From Macrotrachela quadricornifera (Eukaryota; Rotifera; Eurotatoria; Philodinida; Philodinidae), in assembly GCA_022393335.1 (NCBI GenBank), contig JAJEKB010020868.1:601463-665462 (forward strand): 64,000 nucleotides of DNA. Reading direction: 5' to 3'. Shown here piece after piece: positions 35,316-46,689 of the stretch (positions within the stretch are counted from its first letter, which is position 1; every line of letters begins with the position of its first letter). The notes below the pieces were generated by a model. That model searched no databases, was not told where the DNA came from, and worked only from the letters and a program-made list of their open reading frames with translations. Made by a program: the position numbers and the translations under genes.

Positions 35316-35603
35316 CTAGTGTATTTTTTCAAAGTACTGTCCTTCAGCATCAATGCACTTGTGCATTCGATCAAACCAATCTTTGAGGAAATTATTGAAA
35401 TCTTCTTTTGTGAGCCTGTCAATGACTTGTTCTAAGACTGCTAGCTTTGTGTTGTCGTCGTTAAACTGCATTCCACATAGTTGATTTTTAAGTTTCGGGA
35501 ACAAGAAGAAGTCACAGGGACTAATATCTGGAGAATATGCGTCATGAAAAATGAGACATCGAAGACCACGTGTTTGTCTTCGTTCTGATACAGTTTGAAA
35601 CAC
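35316..35603 (-). pseudogene. mariner transposase C-terminal fragment
   Basis: The minus strand encodes YSPDISPCDFFLFPKLKNQL, the mariner YSPDL(A/S)PCD motif with a catalytic Asp, then WFDRMHKCIDAEGQYFEKI, the typical family C-terminus, and a stop. The upstream catalytic part is missing or out of frame (35441-35731 is another frame). No inverted repeats found around it. Confidence 0.8.
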
Positions 35604-36144
35604 TTGTGGAAGGCAGATGTTAACATACGTACCTCCAGCCAGCTCGAAACTATAGCCGTCGTAACCTTAACTATAATAACATTCCTACCTACCCCACACG
35701 CTGCTATAACATTTAGGTGATGTAATTTCACTTCTATTTTCTCTTTCTGATATCTCTATCTTGTTCGATATTCAAGCATGTGTATGCGGGTAAAACAATT
35801 GTTATGGTAGGAAACAAAATAAAGTTGTTTTCTTTCACGAACTCGAATCTACCTAATCAGAAGGAGAAAATAACATACGCACACCCTCACCCTCACCCTC
35901 GTAATTGGTAAATCAGAAGAGCAAGAGAGAAAGAGATGGATATGCAGAACCAATCTGGAGTTGAATAGGATGGATCTTCTCTTTAGTAGAAGGATGGAAT
36001 GAACTTCAAAAGATGCTTGCAGTTCGACTTTGTTGTAGTCGGGAATCCTTTCTTACATAGTCATCATATAATATCGAACTAGATAAAAAAAAATGTGTAC
36101 TGTATGATCTATTTATGTTTGTAACTATTGTTCACTCCAAATAC
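35604..36144. other. Intergenic, nothing recognised
   Basis: Includes three CCCTCA repeats at about 35884-35901, too short to mean anything as a telomeric tract. Confidence 0.5.
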
Positions 36145-39100
36145 TCATTCACAACTTTTTAGTGATTCGTCTAGTACATTAACAAAACATTCCTGTAGCT
36201 GTTGACCAAGTTCTTCATTTGAGAAAGGTAACTCAATTGGTTCTCCATTGCCATATAACACAATTGTATTTTTACCAACTGTAACACCACATTCTTGGAT
36301 AGTGAATACCGTTCTAATAATGGGAAGCCAAAACAGAATTCCGGTTTTCAAGAACGCTACGAGAAATTTCTCTGAAGAAATATTTTTTACAAACCGATAC
36401 TCCCACTCACTGACATGATTCGACAGTTTTCGAACTGTATCATCTTTTAAGTCTGACATACATGGCAACGAATCCAACATATTTACTATGGAAGACCGCA
36501 TTTCATAGCAGATTTTACATTCACTATCCTCATATGCATCTAATAAAGCAACTAGCACTTCATCGTTTCCCGATTTTTTGCTGATGATTTCAAGAGCTTT
36601 GCATACACTTCTTTTGATGTCATTGTTTGTATTACTAAGCAGATGCAAAAGCCTATTAACCAGTGCATAGGTTGTTGTGTTTTCACCTATTTTTGCGAGA
36701 GTTTCGAACGCACTACTTCTGATGTTATCGTTTCTGTTTCCAAGTAAAATTACAAGTGCATCAATCACTACATTAGTTGCTGCTTTTTCTCCCATTTTGC
36801 CGAGCGCTTGGCACGCACTACATACAACGAAAGTATCTTTATCATTAAGTAGAATCATGAGACTATTTATAACTTCATCAGTCGCTACTTTCTCACCCAT
36901 GTTTCCGAGAGCTTGAGACGCATCGGATCTGACGCGATGATTCGCATCGCCAAGTAGAATTATGAGTCTATCAATCACTTTATCAGTTGCTGCTTTTTCA
37001 CCCATTTTGAGGAGAGCTTCATAGGCATTCCGTCTAATACGATCAGTGTTATCCTTGAATAAAACCATGAGCTTATCAATCAATTCGTTGGTTACCGCTT
37101 TTTTCCCTATTTTGCCAAAAGTCTCGTACGCCTTGTTTCTGACACGATCATCCATATCATCCAGGTGAATCAGCAATTTATTTATCACTGCATCAGTTGC
37201 TGCTTTTTCATCCATGTTTCCGAGAGCATTATACGCATCGTTTCTGACGTGATCCTTCATATCATCAAGTAGAATTAGCAATTCATTAATCACTTCATTA
37301 GTTGCTGCTTTTTCACCCATTTTACCGAGAGTTTGACATGCACTGGATCTGACACGATCATTCATGTCACCAAGTAGAAGAGAGAGTCTTTTAATCACTT
37401 CATTAGTTGCCGCTTTCTCACCCATTTTACCGAGAGTTTGACATGCACTGGATCTGGCACGATCATTCGTGTCACCAAGTAGAAGAGAGAGTCTGTTAAT
37501 CACTTCATTGGTTGCTGCTTTCTCACCCATCTGTCCGAGACCATAGGATCCACGGACAACGATATCCGTATCCGTGTCGTCAAGTGCTTCTAGACATAGC
37601 TGAATTAAGTCTAAGTATGGGCTGGAAATTGGTAGATCGCAAACTAGTGTCAATGTATTCTTTTTTATACTAGGATCGCTGTTATGGAACAGTATTTTGA
37701 ATGTGTCAAGGATTTCTAATTGATTTACTAATGATGGACTTTTTCTTAATGAGACTGATAATAGGTGGTCAGAATGAGTCTGTCTCACGGATACTGAATA
37801 ATTGATCCTTTTGATTATCAAGTTTATTAAATCATCAAAGTGTGGTATACTCCGGTTACAACCAGCTTCTTCTAAGGCGGCAATAACTATCTGTATATGC
37901 CTTAAACCAATGAGATCGGACGGCTCTTCCAACAACATTTTCCAGAATAGGCTGATGCATTGTTCGTCATTATAGTCACTAAGAAGACCGGAAGCAAAGG
38001 TGAAAACTAATTCGAAGCGTTGGTCGTACTTGTGAGTTTTAATAAAATTGATTACTTTCTTCTTTTGATCTGCATCGCCGCTCAAGGCTTTCATCAAATA
38101 TCGTGCTGCAAAATGCTCTTGAAAACTGAGATGAAGAAAATAGTGGCTTTTATCTGCTTCAATGCATGTACCAATTGGTTCGTAGTCTAAAGATTTTAAT
38201 ATACCTATATTGAGCAAGTATGGTTGATCCTTTAAGAAACATTCAGATTCTTCGGATGCTATTCTTAGCAGTTGTGGTGGAAGAATTATATTTTTGCTTT
38301 CCAATGCGTTAAATGCTAAGCTTTCTAAGAATGCTAATTCCTTCTGCAAATATACATAAATATCTTCTTTTGTCATATGAATTGACGAGATATTTCTTTT
38401 TACTAGTTGCTGTCGACATAGCCATTCAGTCATTTTATCATAAACAGTTGTCATTGTCAACGTTGTTGTTTTCAACCAATCAGTATCACACCAAAGACTG
38501 CAAATCATTTCTAGATTTACTGGAACGTGCACAAAATCCCAAATTCTAGAATTACATTTTAAGAAGCTTAGTAGTTTTGAGACTTGAAGCGATATGTTGT
38601 CTATTTCATAGTCAGTTTGTTTAAAAAACTGTTCCACATACTTCTTAATATTATCATCTGTAAAACCTGTAATTTCCAAGCGCACATTGTATGATAATGT
38701 GGCCAAATATGGACGAGATGTTAAAATGTGATGTGGCGTCTTAAGTAATTGATCGAAAACATATTGCAGATGCTCTGGTACATTCTGAGCAATTTCATCA
38801 TATCCATCCAATAGCCAGAGAATATCACTTTCATCGAGCCGTTCTTTCAACAGGATTTCGTCTCTTTCGGAAAGACCATCTCCGAAATACTCTGCTTTTA
38901 CCAAATCAACCAGAGAATATCTGGTGCTTGATGCTAATTGAGGATAACGGTCTTCTGTTAAACTACGTAGATGTATAAAAATGACTAACTGATATTGTTG
39001 CCAAATCTTGCCTGTTGCCCATTCATAAGCAGCATATCGACAGAATGTTGTTTTTCCTACACCAGCTGGACCAAGTACAAGAATGTTCTTTCTTTTATCC

Positions 39101-39459
39101 TTGCATTTCTCAAAAATACTCTTGATTTCTATTCTGTTCTTTATGCCGTAGATTTCTTCAAAAATGCCAATCGTCTCATTGCTGAGTTTCGCATTAAAAA
39201 GCTTCTTTTCTTTTTCTTGTTGCTCTTTGGTTTCCACGATGGCTAAATTGATGTAACTTTGTTGAATTGAAAAGGATTTGGACGGATTCATGATTAGCTC
39301 AATACGATTATTCTGTTGATACGTCTGTTTCACCATTTCAAATAGATTTTTTAATTCCGACTGAGATTTACTATTAAAAGAAATAAGAATAGTTAGAAAA
39401 AGAGAACATTTGCCAGTGCGATTAGATACACATTTTCGTGGGGATGCTTTTGAAAACAA
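36145..39459 (-). CDS. NACHT-HEAT protein (NLR-like)
   Basis: Frame of 1,104 codons ending TGA. NACHT NTPase at about 123-260: Walker A GPAGVGKTT (130-138), Walker B ILWLLDGYDEI (213-223), sensor ILTSRP (245-250). An all-helical NACHT-associated part follows, with FLHLSFQEHFAARYL (441-455). From about 617 to 1000 there are ten to eleven HEAT repeats of exactly 35 residues with the pattern VI.RL..LL.D....VR..A..ALG.MGEKAAT. NACHT proteins oligomerise on sensing a signal, and the repeat array would be the sensor, in place of leucine-rich repeats. The start is uncertain: residues 1-30 may be intronic, since a TTTTAATAG acceptor lies at about 39372, and 39525-39722 could be an upstream exon. The neighbouring same-strand gene is an ADP-ribosyltransferase. 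Confidence 0.88.
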   Translation of the reverse strand: MFSKASPRKCVSNRTGKCSLFLTILISFNSKSQSELKNLFEMVKQTYQQNNRIELIMNPSKSFSIQQSYINLAIVETKEQQEKEKKLFNAKLSNETIGIFEEIYGIKNRIEIKSIFEKCKDKRKNILVLGPAGVGKTTFCRYAAYEWATGKIWQQYQLVIFIHLRSLTEDRYPQLASSTRYSLVDLVKAEYFGDGLSERDEILLKERLDESDILWLLDGYDEIAQNVPEHLQYVFDQLLKTPHHILTSRPYLATLSYNVRLEITGFTDDNIKKYVEQFFKQTDYEIDNISLQVSKLLSFLKCNSRIWDFVHVPVNLEMICSLWCDTDWLKTTTLTMTTVYDKMTEWLCRQQLVKRNISSIHMTKEDIYVYLQKELAFLESLAFNALESKNIILPPQLLRIASEESECFLKDQPYLLNIGILKSLDYEPIGTCIEADKSHYFLHLSFQEHFAARYLMKALSGDADQKKKVINFIKTHKYDQRFELVFTFASGLLSDYNDEQCISLFWKMLLEEPSDLIGLRHIQIVIAALEEAGCNRSIPHFDDLINLIIKRINYSVSVRQTHSDHLLSVSLRKSPSLVNQLEILDTFKILFHNSDPSIKKNTLTLVCDLPISSPYLDLIQLCLEALDDTDTDIVVRGSYGLGQMGEKAATNEVINRLSLLLGDTNDRARSSACQTLGKMGEKAATNEVIKRLSLLLGDMNDRVRSSACQTLGKMGEKAATNEVINELLILLDDMKDHVRNDAYNALGNMDEKAATDAVINKLLIHLDDMDDRVRNKAYETFGKIGKKAVTNELIDKLMVLFKDNTDRIRRNAYEALLKMGEKAATDKVIDRLIILLGDANHRVRSDASQALGNMGEKVATDEVINSLMILLNDKDTFVVCSACQALGKMGEKAATNVVIDALVILLGNRNDNIRSSAFETLAKIGENTTTYALVNRLLHLLSNTNNDIKRSVCKALEIISKKSGNDEVLVALLDAYEDSECKICYEMRSSIVNMLDSLPCMSDLKDDTVRKLSNHVSEWEYRFVKNISSEKFLVAFLKTGILFWLPIIRTVFTIQECGVTVGKNTIVLYGNGEPIELPFSNEELGQQLQECFVNVLDESLKSCE
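36460..37611 (-). repeat. 105-bp tandem repeats encoding the HEAT array
   Basis: About ten coding units of 105 bp. Two neighbours (about 37307-37411 and 37412-37516) are nearly identical at DNA level, sharing GAGAGTTTGACATGCACTGG and CACCAAGTAGAAGAGAGAGT, while outer units are more diverged. This indicates recent unit duplication or gene conversion in the middle of the array. Confidence 0.85.
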
Positions 39460-40336
39460 ATACTCTTCGTACCGATTTGAAAAGGTATTTATTTAATAGT
39501 CATTCCTTGTCGAATAGTATTTTTCTAGTTGCATTTTACTGAGTTCTGAGAAAACATTATGAAAGTTAGAGTTTTGCTAGGAAAAGAAGCAAATTCTGTT
39601 TTAGATAAAAGAGTGCCACATCTTTCATCGTGCGTTTTAAGCATAAAGTCCTCTCTTTCAGTTTTCATATTTAGAAGTTTAAGATAATCGTTCTTTGTCA
39701 ATTCATTACGTGAACAAGACATTCATAACAACGCTTTCAGGCAAATGAGAAATCACTGTTTGTCAGATGGTTTGCCGACGAAATGATTTGATAGTGTTAC
39801 GTACCAAGGTTAATAAACGAAATTATTTAGGAAAACGGAAGTATTTATACTGAGGAGAGAAAGAAATGGGCAAGAAGAAGAAGAAGACGATTACTTCTAC
39901 TTTTATTTTCAATTCGGCAATAAGATATGTACGAAGCGGAGATGATGTTATACATCGTCTCTCTAACTGCGCAATAACTCATTTTTAAGTAAAATTCAAG
40001 AATAGGTCAAATAGTGAAAAACATAAGAGAGGGGTAGAAGAAAAGAAAGATAAAATTATTACTATGTCATAAAAGTGCAGTGACCGAATTCAATGCATGT
40101 TTTCGCTTACAGATAGTAAAAGATTGGCTTATATTACTATCTGTATGAACTGAAAGTATAGACATTTTCGTATAAAACACACTACCAGATAATCGATTAG
40201 CATTAGAACTAAGAATAAATCCTGAACCCCTGCTGTACAACAAGAAACCATCTTCTTGTTTCGTGTAAGAGATTACATCATGTATGCGCCTGCTCCTCCT
40301 ATTGACGCATTCTACCATGAGTAGTTAGTATATTAC
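39460..40336. other. Spacer between the NACHT-HEAT and ART genes
   Basis: Holds a minus-strand frame of 65 codons (39525-39722, starting MSCSRNELTKNDYLKLL) that could be a 5' exon of the NACHT gene but lacks a clear donor, and an 82-codon frame (40067-40318) with no family features. The rest is AT-rich. Confidence 0.4.
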
Positions 40337-41273
40337 TTAAACTCTATTCTCACTAAATTTGTGAAAGTTCCCTACAGACGAACTGAACTGATCTTGATCA
40401 TCCATTTCTTTTAAAAAGAATTGGAATATATCATTAACTTTTTTGGAAGGCCTAGTATCGCTATGCATCTTGTTCGACAAGGCCCTTTAAATGGCGAGAC
40501 ACAAAAAAATGTAGTATAGAAATCCTTCTCGAGTTTATTGTTTTATGCTTTTCTATACAGTATATAATATTATGTGAGTAAATTTTTATTGCCTTCAAAA
40601 AGTAGACTAACCTTTCAGAGTTATGTTCTTGCAAGTGAACAATAGAGAAACGACTTTCAAAGTTAAGCGGTTGAGATTTGATGCCAACATGAGTGCCAGG
40701 CATAAGGACGATCTCTTGCTGGTTTGGAAATGTCGAGAACTTTGAAATATCTTTTCCGCTAATGATGTCAATAGCAAATAGGGTACCTTTTCCATCTAAA
40801 TACTGCTCAACGACTTTGAGATTCATCGAACATGAATTTACACTCCACCAAGTGTTCAGATCACCATCTGCGAATATTGAGCCGACCTCATTAGACACGC
40901 CTCGCCAAACAATTTTCTTGATTGACGGCAATTTCTTGAGAGCATTCATAAACAGCTTCAAGAAGGCGAACCACGGCTTTAATGCATGTCGATCTTTAGC
41001 TCGAAAAGTTTCATTGAGACAAGAAAAGAAAAGTGTTGGCATTGAGTAAAGATATATTGCCGCCGACTCGTCCCATGTCAACAAAGTTGAATTTTGATTG
41101 CATCGCTTTTTTGCTGTCGATACATAATCTACGACGCCAGGGACCAGTGGAATTATTGTCGTTGTCGCTTCTTCTAGTGTCAAAACGGGCAACTGCTGGT
41201 AATCGTCGATTGGACTGCGATTGGTATCTTGAAGTTCTGAGAGATTATTGTTTACGAAACGATCAGACATCAT
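40337..41273 (-). CDS. R-S-E class mono-ADP-ribosyltransferase
   Basis: Two exons: 41273-40612 and 40451-40337, with a 160-bp intron (GTTAGT..CTAG) whose removal keeps the frame (..NSE-R-PSKKV..), giving 258 residues. The ART fold motifs are in order: Arg124 in VWRGV, the Ser motif WWSVNSCS (142-149), and QQEIVLMPGT (185-194) with Glu187 as the catalytic Glu. The ExE pair of arginine-specific ARTs is Q-x-E here, which may change target preference. No signal peptide, so probably cytosolic. Family members transfer ADP-ribose from NAD to proteins. Bdelloids carry many such genes, often with added domains; this one has only a short tail. It lies upstream of the NACHT-HEAT gene on the same strand. 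Confidence 0.86.
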
Positions 41274-43871
41274 GAATGTAACTTTTCGTTATTGTGTTCA
41301 GTAACATAAGTTCAAATGGAACATATACTCCTACAAAGGTAAAAAAAACTCCAATTTACACTGAGCTTTAAGCTATCCACCGAATTCTCATTCTCTTCTA
41401 AATCATTTACAAAAAGCTATCCTAAAATTCATGGTATGGTTGTTTGGTATTTACAAAGTGTACAGCGAAATGCTGTTTGCTACTACTTGACTATCTACGT
41501 AAGAGCACATCGAAAGACTTCGATTTTTGTTTATGAAAAATTTTAAAACATGTTCGTTGCAAACGGAAAGAACCCTAGCAATTCTGGCATTGATATGCTA
41601 CATTTTATTTTAGTGTTATGCTCTCAGAATCGTTCAGATATTAAATCGAGATGATGAAAAAAATGGAGATATAGCACAAGAATCAAGTCTCGAAATAGAC
41701 CGTCCGGCTCACCTTATTTTTCTTTCAAGGAAGATTTTTTCTGTGACAAAAGAGAGAAAAAATTGATTTTAATCGATTATAATAACAATGATCTCGATAT
41801 GCACTCTGTTCGAGTTCTAGGTTAAAAGCTTCAATTTTTGATACTTCACCGGAAGATTTCAGCTCTACAACTAACAGATGCAACATTATATTAATATTTG
41901 ACACATTCATACTACGCTTTGAGGTAGGGTATCAGTTGCTACCTATTCGTATAATAAAAGTCATTGATAGATTAGATCAAAATAATTAGCTTCTAAACAA
42001 AACCTATCAGTACTTCGTTATTTCAACAGAATTATAATCTTATTTTTCATTTGTAAAGATAGATTCAATTGACTTCAATTTTTTAGAATCAATTCTAACA
42101 AGCGATTGGTTCAATTGACTAAAAATAACTAAAATCAAATGAAATCTGTCTTTCATAAGTGAAGAATCTAATTTTAATCAGAGTAAAACATTGTTATTTG
42201 AATCAGTTTTTATTCATTGAAAAATTCATTCTAGTCCACGTTTGTTGTGAAAAGTTTATATATGATTTATGCAGCTCGCAACAATCAGAAATTTTGACTA
42301 TGCTACTGTTTTGAAATTTTGGTGCAGAGCAAGTAAAGGTTGCCTACTTCTTCCGTTCACTAACATCCCTCATTCACACACAAGACCAAGTGACTGTTAA
42401 CTGTAGTGAGCGGCGTGTGTATTATTGATAGGGAGTAGGATTAATAATATATTAATATTGACAGTATAACCTACAAATAGCAATCTATTTGGCTCTTTGA
42501 AATCGATGAACAAAAATTTGATGCTGAAGAGTTCATGTTAATAAATGATAGTTTTCCCAAAATCGAAAAGTTGGTGAACATACTCTATTCTTTCCATTCA
42601 ATGAGTAATTCAACTTATGTCTCGTTCTATTTTCAAAAGTATTGAAATCTTCTGCCCTTATTCAACTTGTGATCATCATGACTATAAAGTTTTCACAATG
42701 CTATGATTAATTACTAAAGAACTCGATGAGTTATATTGTGTGGAAATCCTTTTTGTAAGATATATATATTTATGCTTATATTGTTTCCAGTTGAGCCGGG
42801 TCGGGCGCTAACTAGTGGAAGTCGGGTGAGACAGACATCAGTAATTGTTGGCAGGGTGTGGGCCGGATTCGGCCTACATATACAATGGCTAATCCACTTC
42901 AGGTGATAAATGAGCTGGATTAAGTTGACGATGAGCGGAGTATACTGACCGATTCTTTTCACATGAGCGAGATCCGATCATTGTCACAGTTATTTCTCAG
43001 AGACAGTTTTTCTTTTATCACATGTTTATCGCCGGTATTATACTATAAAAGCACATTTCACAGTTAATACATTTTTTTCCTTGAAGTATTTATGTATCCA
43101 AAAGAGCAAAATATTTGGCACCAGCTCGCATAGCTACGTGCGAGCTGTCACACACCTAGCTGGGCCATCAAAAAGTAGCCTAATTTTGAGGCCGGGTACG
43201 GGTGGAATAAAATTAATACTATGTGCGATGAGAAGGAAAGTAGTCACGTTTGAAACCGAGTTAAAGACAGAAGGACAAAGTATATGTTACTATAGAAGCA
43301 CCAAGAAGAATGTGAAATTGATCATTTGAAAGAGTTCGACTACGTGTAATCATATTCCAGAAGACGTTGCTTATAAAAAGAGAAATTAGCACAAAAACAT
43401 TTCTTAGCATACGAATGTCGACGCTGGTTTAACGCTACAAGATACGAAACAAAGTCGTAGTCGCAGCGATTCTAGAGTAATATTTAAAAACAAAATATAC
43501 CGCAAACATACAGTCACAAGAAAAATATTAATGTAAGCACTTTTGAGTATTAGGATAAACGAAAAGCGAAAACTAAAAAAACATTCATGGGACGAAAATC
43601 AAAATCAACGTAGAAAGTATATTATCGAAGAAAGAAAAAATTACTAAATAAAAGAGTCAATAAATGCGAAAAAAGGCTCTTCGCCATTTTCGGGGAATCG
43701 AAGCTTGTAGTAAGGTATTTGTTTTTGAAAGGAAGGAAAAAGAAATGATGCCGTTCGTCTACTTGTACGCAGCATTTATATATTGCCATCTCAACGCTCT
43801 ATCAAATAAAAGATTGGATTTAAGAGTATATACGTGTCAGGAAAAATTGGGATTTAGGCAGAATTAAACTT
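41274..43871. other. 2.6-kb gene-poor region
   Basis: No recognisable protein. Around 42785-42880 and 43115-43210 there are GC-richer patches with GCCGGGT words in the same orientation and a perfect 8-bp hairpin (AGCTCGCA..TGCGAGCT, about 43124-43147); these may be an unrecognised repeat. Confidence 0.4.
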
Positions 43872-44490
43872 ACGAGGGAACCGTCCGAGATGATTCACCG
43901 CTTTAAAGTTCATACTTTGGGCATAAGTAGGGGACCCCAACACTAAAATAACCCTAAGAGGATTTGAGCCCATGCATCTGTTGCGCTGAGTTATAACCGT
44001 TTCACTTAATTTTTGCCCTAGGGCACTGGTTCACCTGCAAAACGAAATCAACGATTTTCGACCTGAAATTTTGTCCGTGTAGAGGTCTAATGGCCATTAG
44101 AATACCTTGAAAGTTTCAGACAAAACGAATGTATCCTTCTTAAGATATTGAATTTTCAAAAATCGACTATTTCTCGACAAGAATTAGCAGACTCGGAATT
44201 TATTATGAAGTCCATATCTTAAGAAGGATGTATTCGTTTTGTCTGAAACTTTCAAGGTATTCTAATGGCCATTAAGCCACTACATGGACAAAATTTCAGG
44301 TCGAAAATCGTTGATTTGGTTTGGCAGGTGAACCAGTGCCCTAGGGCAAAAATTAAGTAAAACGGTTATAACTCAGCCCAACAGATGCATGGGCTCAAAT
44401 CCTCTTAGGGTTATTCTAGTGTTGGGGTCCCCTACTTATGCCCAAAGTATGAGCTTTAAAGCGGTGAATCATCTCGGGCGGTTCACTCGT
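43872..44490. mobile_element. 619-bp near-perfect palindrome
   Basis: Left end ACGAGGGAACCGTCCGAGAT, right end the inverse of ACGAGTGAACCGCCCGAGAT. Arms of about 275 bp match almost base for base to a roughly 65-bp loop near 44181. Contains GAGTTATAACCGTTT, CGACCTGAAATTTTGTCC and AAGATATTGAATTTTC in the same order as similar words in the 18217-22001 palindrome. No coding. A foldback MITE, young given the arm identity. Confidence 0.85.
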
Positions 44491-46617
44491 TAGATTTAAA
44501 ATTCTGTATTATATTCATTTTAGTTTTAAATTAAAATTAAAGGAAGAAGAGCTATTTAAATTTTCAGTTTATGTTTAAGATCTAACAGATTTTAAAATCG
44601 AATTGATATATGATTATTTGAAGCGGATTTTATTCAATATAAATCGAATAAAGTTTAGGAAGACATAGAGTTCGCTAGTTTTTTTCTATTTATATTGATT
44701 TCTATTTAGGAAGATGCAGCGTGTGAGAGCGTTTGTTATTAAACTTTTGATGAATCCAAACACACCTTTTTAATTATTCTGAGAGAAAAAAGGCATCCAA
44801 TAAATAAGGGAGAAAGAAAAAAGAGGACAGAGTTTTAAGATTAAGATTGTTGATTTTATTCAAATAACATTTTGAATCGACATTTCTCACACTTGAAGGA
44901 TCTACACACGTGTTTTCGGTATATTTTGAATTTAATTAAGAAATTAATCTGATGTAATCAAATGATAGTTAAATTTTGCCTTGACCTAACAAAAATAGAT
45001 AATGATCAGTTGATCGGAGCATAGCTACTTTAATTACTCAGTCAGTAAACACTCCCGGCCGAAAAAAAGGAGAAGAAGGGTGGAATTTTATGTTTAAGCT
45101 TTTGAGGAGCAGATTTTTATGATTAAGCGTAATAGCTGTTTATTTTAACAACCATAATCGGACGATAAACTATATAAGCGTTTGTCATGTCTTCCAAAGT
45201 TGGTTCAACATAAATATGATCATACACATCGTACATGGCTTCATATGTTAGTACAAAAGACGGAGGCCATTTTGGCCACAAATCGGCCCACTAACCTTTT
45301 TTTGTCAGATCGCTCAGGAAATCATATAGATCGATAGATTTCAGCATAGTGAACATTTTGGCACTATTTTTGATGTACTTTGTAAGTATTTTTAATACTC
45401 GTTTTGAGTCCTCTTTATATAGCATTTTGAGTCATTTTTACATAAAGTGCCTTTCAAAGTATAGACCCATTTATACATAAATAATCGATTTATACTAGCC
45501 CAAATTATGTCAGATTGTAGAGAATCTACGTTACTTTCAAGATATCCCGATTTTCTAAATATTTAATAAGTATGTTGGCATAGAAACATTATGAATCTTC
45601 AAATTATTACTGATTTATTACTCATATACACTACCTTTCAACCCAATATTTTGACAATATTTTAAGAAAATCAAAATATCTGTTCATGATTTTTGTATCA
45701 TAAATATTGACAGTCAAATCTTTAAAATGACCCGAATATGTCAAGTCAACGAAGTCGGCCACTTTTTTTAATCAGTATATCAACAGTCAAAATAAGGTGA
45801 AAATGACCATTCATGACTATTTCTCGGGCAATATCTTGAGAAAATCAAAATTGCTACTCGTGATTTTTTTATTATAAATAGAGATACGTTAGATTTTTAA
45901 AATGACTCGAATATGTCAAGTCTATGAGGTTGGCCATTTTTGGAATCCTTATATCAAGGGTAAAACTAGATAAAAATCACTATTTATGACCAATGTTTTC
46001 AAAATTTTTCGAAAAAAACATGATACTTGTTCGTGAATTTATTAGTATGACCACGACATAGATGTACTAAGGAAATGATCCCGAAAGAGGCGACTCATTA
46101 TGCTGACGACTTTATCTGCAGTCGAAATAATAGTGAATAGAATGAATGATGAGCTGTTTTTTGCCCTATTTGGAGCATATCTCACGAACAAAAGAATATT
46201 TATTTCTGATTTCTTCGCTTCAAATAGGGGATGATTAGACCTTCTAAATGATATGAAAACTTAGGAACCATTTTGCTAGTCATTTTGACTACAATTAAAA
46301 TTATGATAAAACTAGAGTTGATTAATTTAAATGTGGGCATAATGACAAACTGTTTCAGGTGAATTTTAACAGCTTAAAAACATCCGTGCATAATTATTCT
46401 GTTTAAATAAAGAATTCTCAGATCTTAAGAAGTTGTATGCACTAAGAGTTGTTATTATGTTGGAGAAGCGAATTAAAACGAGTAAAATTTAGAGAACATA
46501 GGAGAATGATTAAGTGTCATACAAGAAACATTCTATTTCGACTTCTGGAAAAAATAGCATAGTGATCATGTTTCATGAGCATCTCGAGATTTGTGTGCAA
46601 CATTCAACATAAACAAT
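44491..46617. other. AT-rich region with a degenerate satellite
   Basis: No gene recognised. Tandem units at about 45640-46060 are listed separately. Confidence 0.5.
45640..46060 (+). repeat. Degenerate 175-bp tandem repeat
   Basis: GAATATGTCAAGTC occurs at 45734 and again at 45909, and the surrounding sequence matches in register (AAAATCAAAAT.., GGCCA.TTTTT.., TTTATGAC/TTCATGAC). About 2.4 copies. Probably an old satellite fragment. Confidence 0.65.
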
Positions 46618-46689
46618 ACTGCTTACAAGCCCCTGTGTCCGTCGTGCACACGACAGATTTATATAAGGTTCTGTCTTCGATATGATCTA

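Noticed and set aside
35884..35901. Telomere-like CCCTCA repeats
   Set aside because: Only three units, inside ordinary intergenic DNA, with no array.
36460..37611. A CRISPR-like repeat array
   Set aside because: The 105-bp units are coding, in frame and form a HEAT array; there are no spacers.
42785..43210. A second SINE or structured RNA in the GC-richer patches
   Set aside because: No Pol III boxes, no target duplication, only short shared words and one small hairpin.
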